This document shows positions 5,456-6,722 of a stretch of DNA of 6,722 nt, piece by piece. The stretch's first letter is position 1. The number at the start of each line of letters is the position of its first letter. A program made the translations under genes and the position numbers. Origin of the DNA: Alcanivorax sp. UBA4485 (GTDB taxonomy: Bacteria; Pseudomonadota; Gammaproteobacteria; Pseudomonadales; Alcanivoracaceae); contig DGNT01000140.1 in assembly GCA_002389055.1 (NCBI GenBank), forward strand, positions 1-6,722, in the 5' to 3' direction. The notes beneath the pieces are model-generated. The model saw only the letters and a list, made by a program, of their open reading frames with translations. It was not told the origin of the DNA and ran no database searches.

Positions 5456-6685
5456 TTAGATATAGAAATCCAGATCTTCCTGGTGCTTGAGCAGGTCGCG
5501 AAGCTGGTAGGGGTCGTCACCGTGGAAATACACCAGGCCCCAGTGGGTGCCGAAGGCGGTGCGCTTGGTGACGGTTTCTTCCAGCGGCGGAGTCAGCTCG
5601 TGGAAATCGAAGTACGGGTGCTCCAGGGTTTCTTCCGGAATCTCCAGCTGGCTGACCACACGGCGGCGCGGGTAAACGCCGAAACAACCGGCGTGCCCTT
5701 TGGCGTCGACCACTTCCTTGGGGAAGAAATCGACAATTTCCTGCTCCGTGGTTTTCGGGTCGAACACCAGCACCATGGCCTGGTAGGCGTTGAAGCCGTA
5801 AACCTTTTCCAGCAGCTCGAACACCTTGAAGCCGGGCGGACGATAGGCCACTTCACCGAAGTACATGGTGCCGTCGCTGGTGACGAAGTATTCCGGATGA
5901 ATAAAGCCGGACTTCAGATCAAACGTTTTGATCAGCTTTTCAATTTCCTGTTCGATGCGCGGGCGCCAGCTTTCCAGATCCGGGGTGGCGGGCACGAACA
6001 CGGAATAGCCCAGCGTCACGTACTCGGAAATATTCAGGAAGCGGATCTTGCCGTCGTGGATCCAGGCCTCGACGGCGAATTCCCAGCCGTCCAGGTGGCT
6101 TTCCATCAGCACCGGGAATTCTTCGTCCGGGATGGTATCCACTTCGTCCGGCGTGCGGATCACGCGGTGGCCGAGACAGCCGGCTTTGTCGAACGCTTTC
6201 AGGTGAATCGGATCGTTCGGGTCGCCGTCCAGCTTGAGCAGCGTCTGGTTCACCCGTTTGAGAAAACGGATCACGTCTTCGCGGTCGTGGGCTTCTTCAA
6301 AAATACCCACACGAATGCCGCCCAGTTGCGCGCGCCGTTTCATCAGGGCTTTATCGCGGAACAAGACCGACTGGCCGTACAAACGCGGGTTATTCATCAG
6401 CACCGAGTTGATTGCCCCGGACCATTCCACCGTTTCCTCGAACAGCGGGATCGCCACGTCGACACCTTCCGCTTGCAGCTTTTCGGCGATCTCCATGGAG
6501 CGGTCATTGAGCCGTTCGAAATCCCAGCTCATGAAGGGAATGTCGTGCTCTTCGGCGAACGCACGGGCCCAGTCCGGTGCCACTACCAGAAAACGGCGGT
6601 CGAACTTTTCCAGCGCTTCGATGGCGTTCAGGCTCCAGCCCAGCAGGGCCACGTAACCTTTTTGCGGATCTTTCTTGGCCGTCAT
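5456..6685 (-). CDS. ATP-grasp family carboxylate-amine ligase of unknown substrate
   Basis: ATP-grasp enzymes activate a carboxylate as acyl-phosphate and join it to an amine or other nucleophile. Residues are counted from the chosen start (409 residues). An N-terminal pre-ATP-grasp region holds ALLGWSLNAIEAL and VAIPLFEETVEW (about 77-88). The central FRDKALMKRR (109-118) matches the F-x-DK-x2-M entry of the fold. K151 in TLLKLDGD is the probable ATP lysine. E195 and E202 in LMESHLDGWEFAVEAW, and E265 and E278 in HPEYFV and FGEVAYRPPG, fit the nucleotide and magnesium ligands; the E-V-A-x-RP form recalls PurK/PurT. About 100 further residues follow. Start: AAGGAG (6692-6697) directly abuts the ATG at 6689-6691 but lies 6 nt before the ATG at 6683-6685, so the second ATG is preferred. 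It is likely the first gene of an operon with the aminotransferase. I cannot name the product; dipeptide ligase, amide synthase or a purine-like ligase are all open. Confidence 0.85.
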   Translation of the reverse strand: MTAKKDPQKGYVALLGWSLNAIEALEKFDRRFLVVAPDWARAFAEEHDIPFMSWDFERLNDRSMEIAEKLQAEGVDVAIPLFEETVEWSGAINSVLMNNPRLYGQSVLFRDKALMKRRAQLGGIRVGIFEEAHDREDVIRFLKRVNQTLLKLDGDPNDPIHLKAFDKAGCLGHRVIRTPDEVDTIPDEEFPVLMESHLDGWEFAVEAWIHDGKIRFLNISEYVTLGYSVFVPATPDLESWRPRIEQEIEKLIKTFDLKSGFIHPEYFVTSDGTMYFGEVAYRPPGFKVFELLEKVYGFNAYQAMVLVFDPKTTEQEIVDFFPKEVVDAKGHAGCFGVYPRRRVVSQLEIPEETLEHPYFDFHELTPPLEETVTKRTAFGTHWGLVYFHGDDPYQLRDLLKHQEDLDFYI

Positions 6686-6691
6686 GATCAT

Positions 6692-6697
6692 CTCCTT
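6692..6697 (-). promoter_or_regulatory. Ribosome binding site that decides the ATP-grasp start
   Basis: The transcript reads AAGGAG-ATGATC-ATG. The first ATG follows the Shine-Dalgarno core with no spacing and would be inaccessible, while the second, in frame two codons later, has a 6-nt spacer. The remaining 25 nt to the window edge show no promoter that can be judged. Confidence 0.65.
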
Positions 6698-6722
6698 GTT
6701 TCGGGCCGACCGTAGAGAGGGG

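Noticed and set aside
5483..6715. Long plus-strand open frame opposite the ATP-grasp gene
   Set aside because: It mirrors the sense gene almost end to end and shows no protein motif, so it is a codon-bias shadow.

Overview
The window looks like chromosomal DNA from a GC-rich gammaproteobacterium. Gene style and tight packing fit a marine Alcanivorax/Marinobacter-like organism, but that genus guess is an impression from the proteins and nothing in the sequence proves it. I see no rRNA, tRNA, insertion sequence, phage gene or CRISPR array. About 90% of the window is coding, with seven genes, one of them cut by the left edge.

Left part (1-1985, minus strand): a tripartite TRAP uptake system, transcribed dctP, then dctQ, then dctM. 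It comprises a periplasmic solute-binding protein, a small four-helix membrane subunit and the first 37 codons of the large membrane permease. A strong intrinsic-terminator-like hairpin sits between dctP and dctQ, and dctQ and dctM overlap by 4 bp (ATGA). Upstream of dctP are a CAA-repeat leader next to the ribosome binding site and a palindrome with an extra half-site that looks like an operator.

Middle part (1986-4079): an amidase-signature hydrolase (minus strand) with an intact Lys-Ser-Ser triad lies upstream of dctP in the same direction. Diverging from it on the plus strand is a short glyoxalase I-type protein with all four metal ligands. The shared intergenic region is AT-rich on the amidase side.

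Right part (4080-6722, minus strand): an ATP-grasp ligase of unknown substrate is followed 68 nt later by a class I/II PLP aminotransferase. The two probably form an operon. The gap carries two small stem-loops and a perfect 10-bp inverted repeat whose downstream arm covers the aminotransferase start codon. The glyoxalase and aminotransferase converge, and the 13-nt gap between their stop codons is itself a small hairpin.

Working together: dctPQM should import a small carboxylate. The amidase could release or process an acid of the same kind, but that link rests only on adjacency. The ATP-grasp/aminotransferase pair could make or modify an amino-acid-derived amide or peptide; no substrate can be read from the sequence. 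The most notable points are the regulatory signals around dctP, the start-codon hairpin of the aminotransferase and the uncharacterised ligase-aminotransferase pair.
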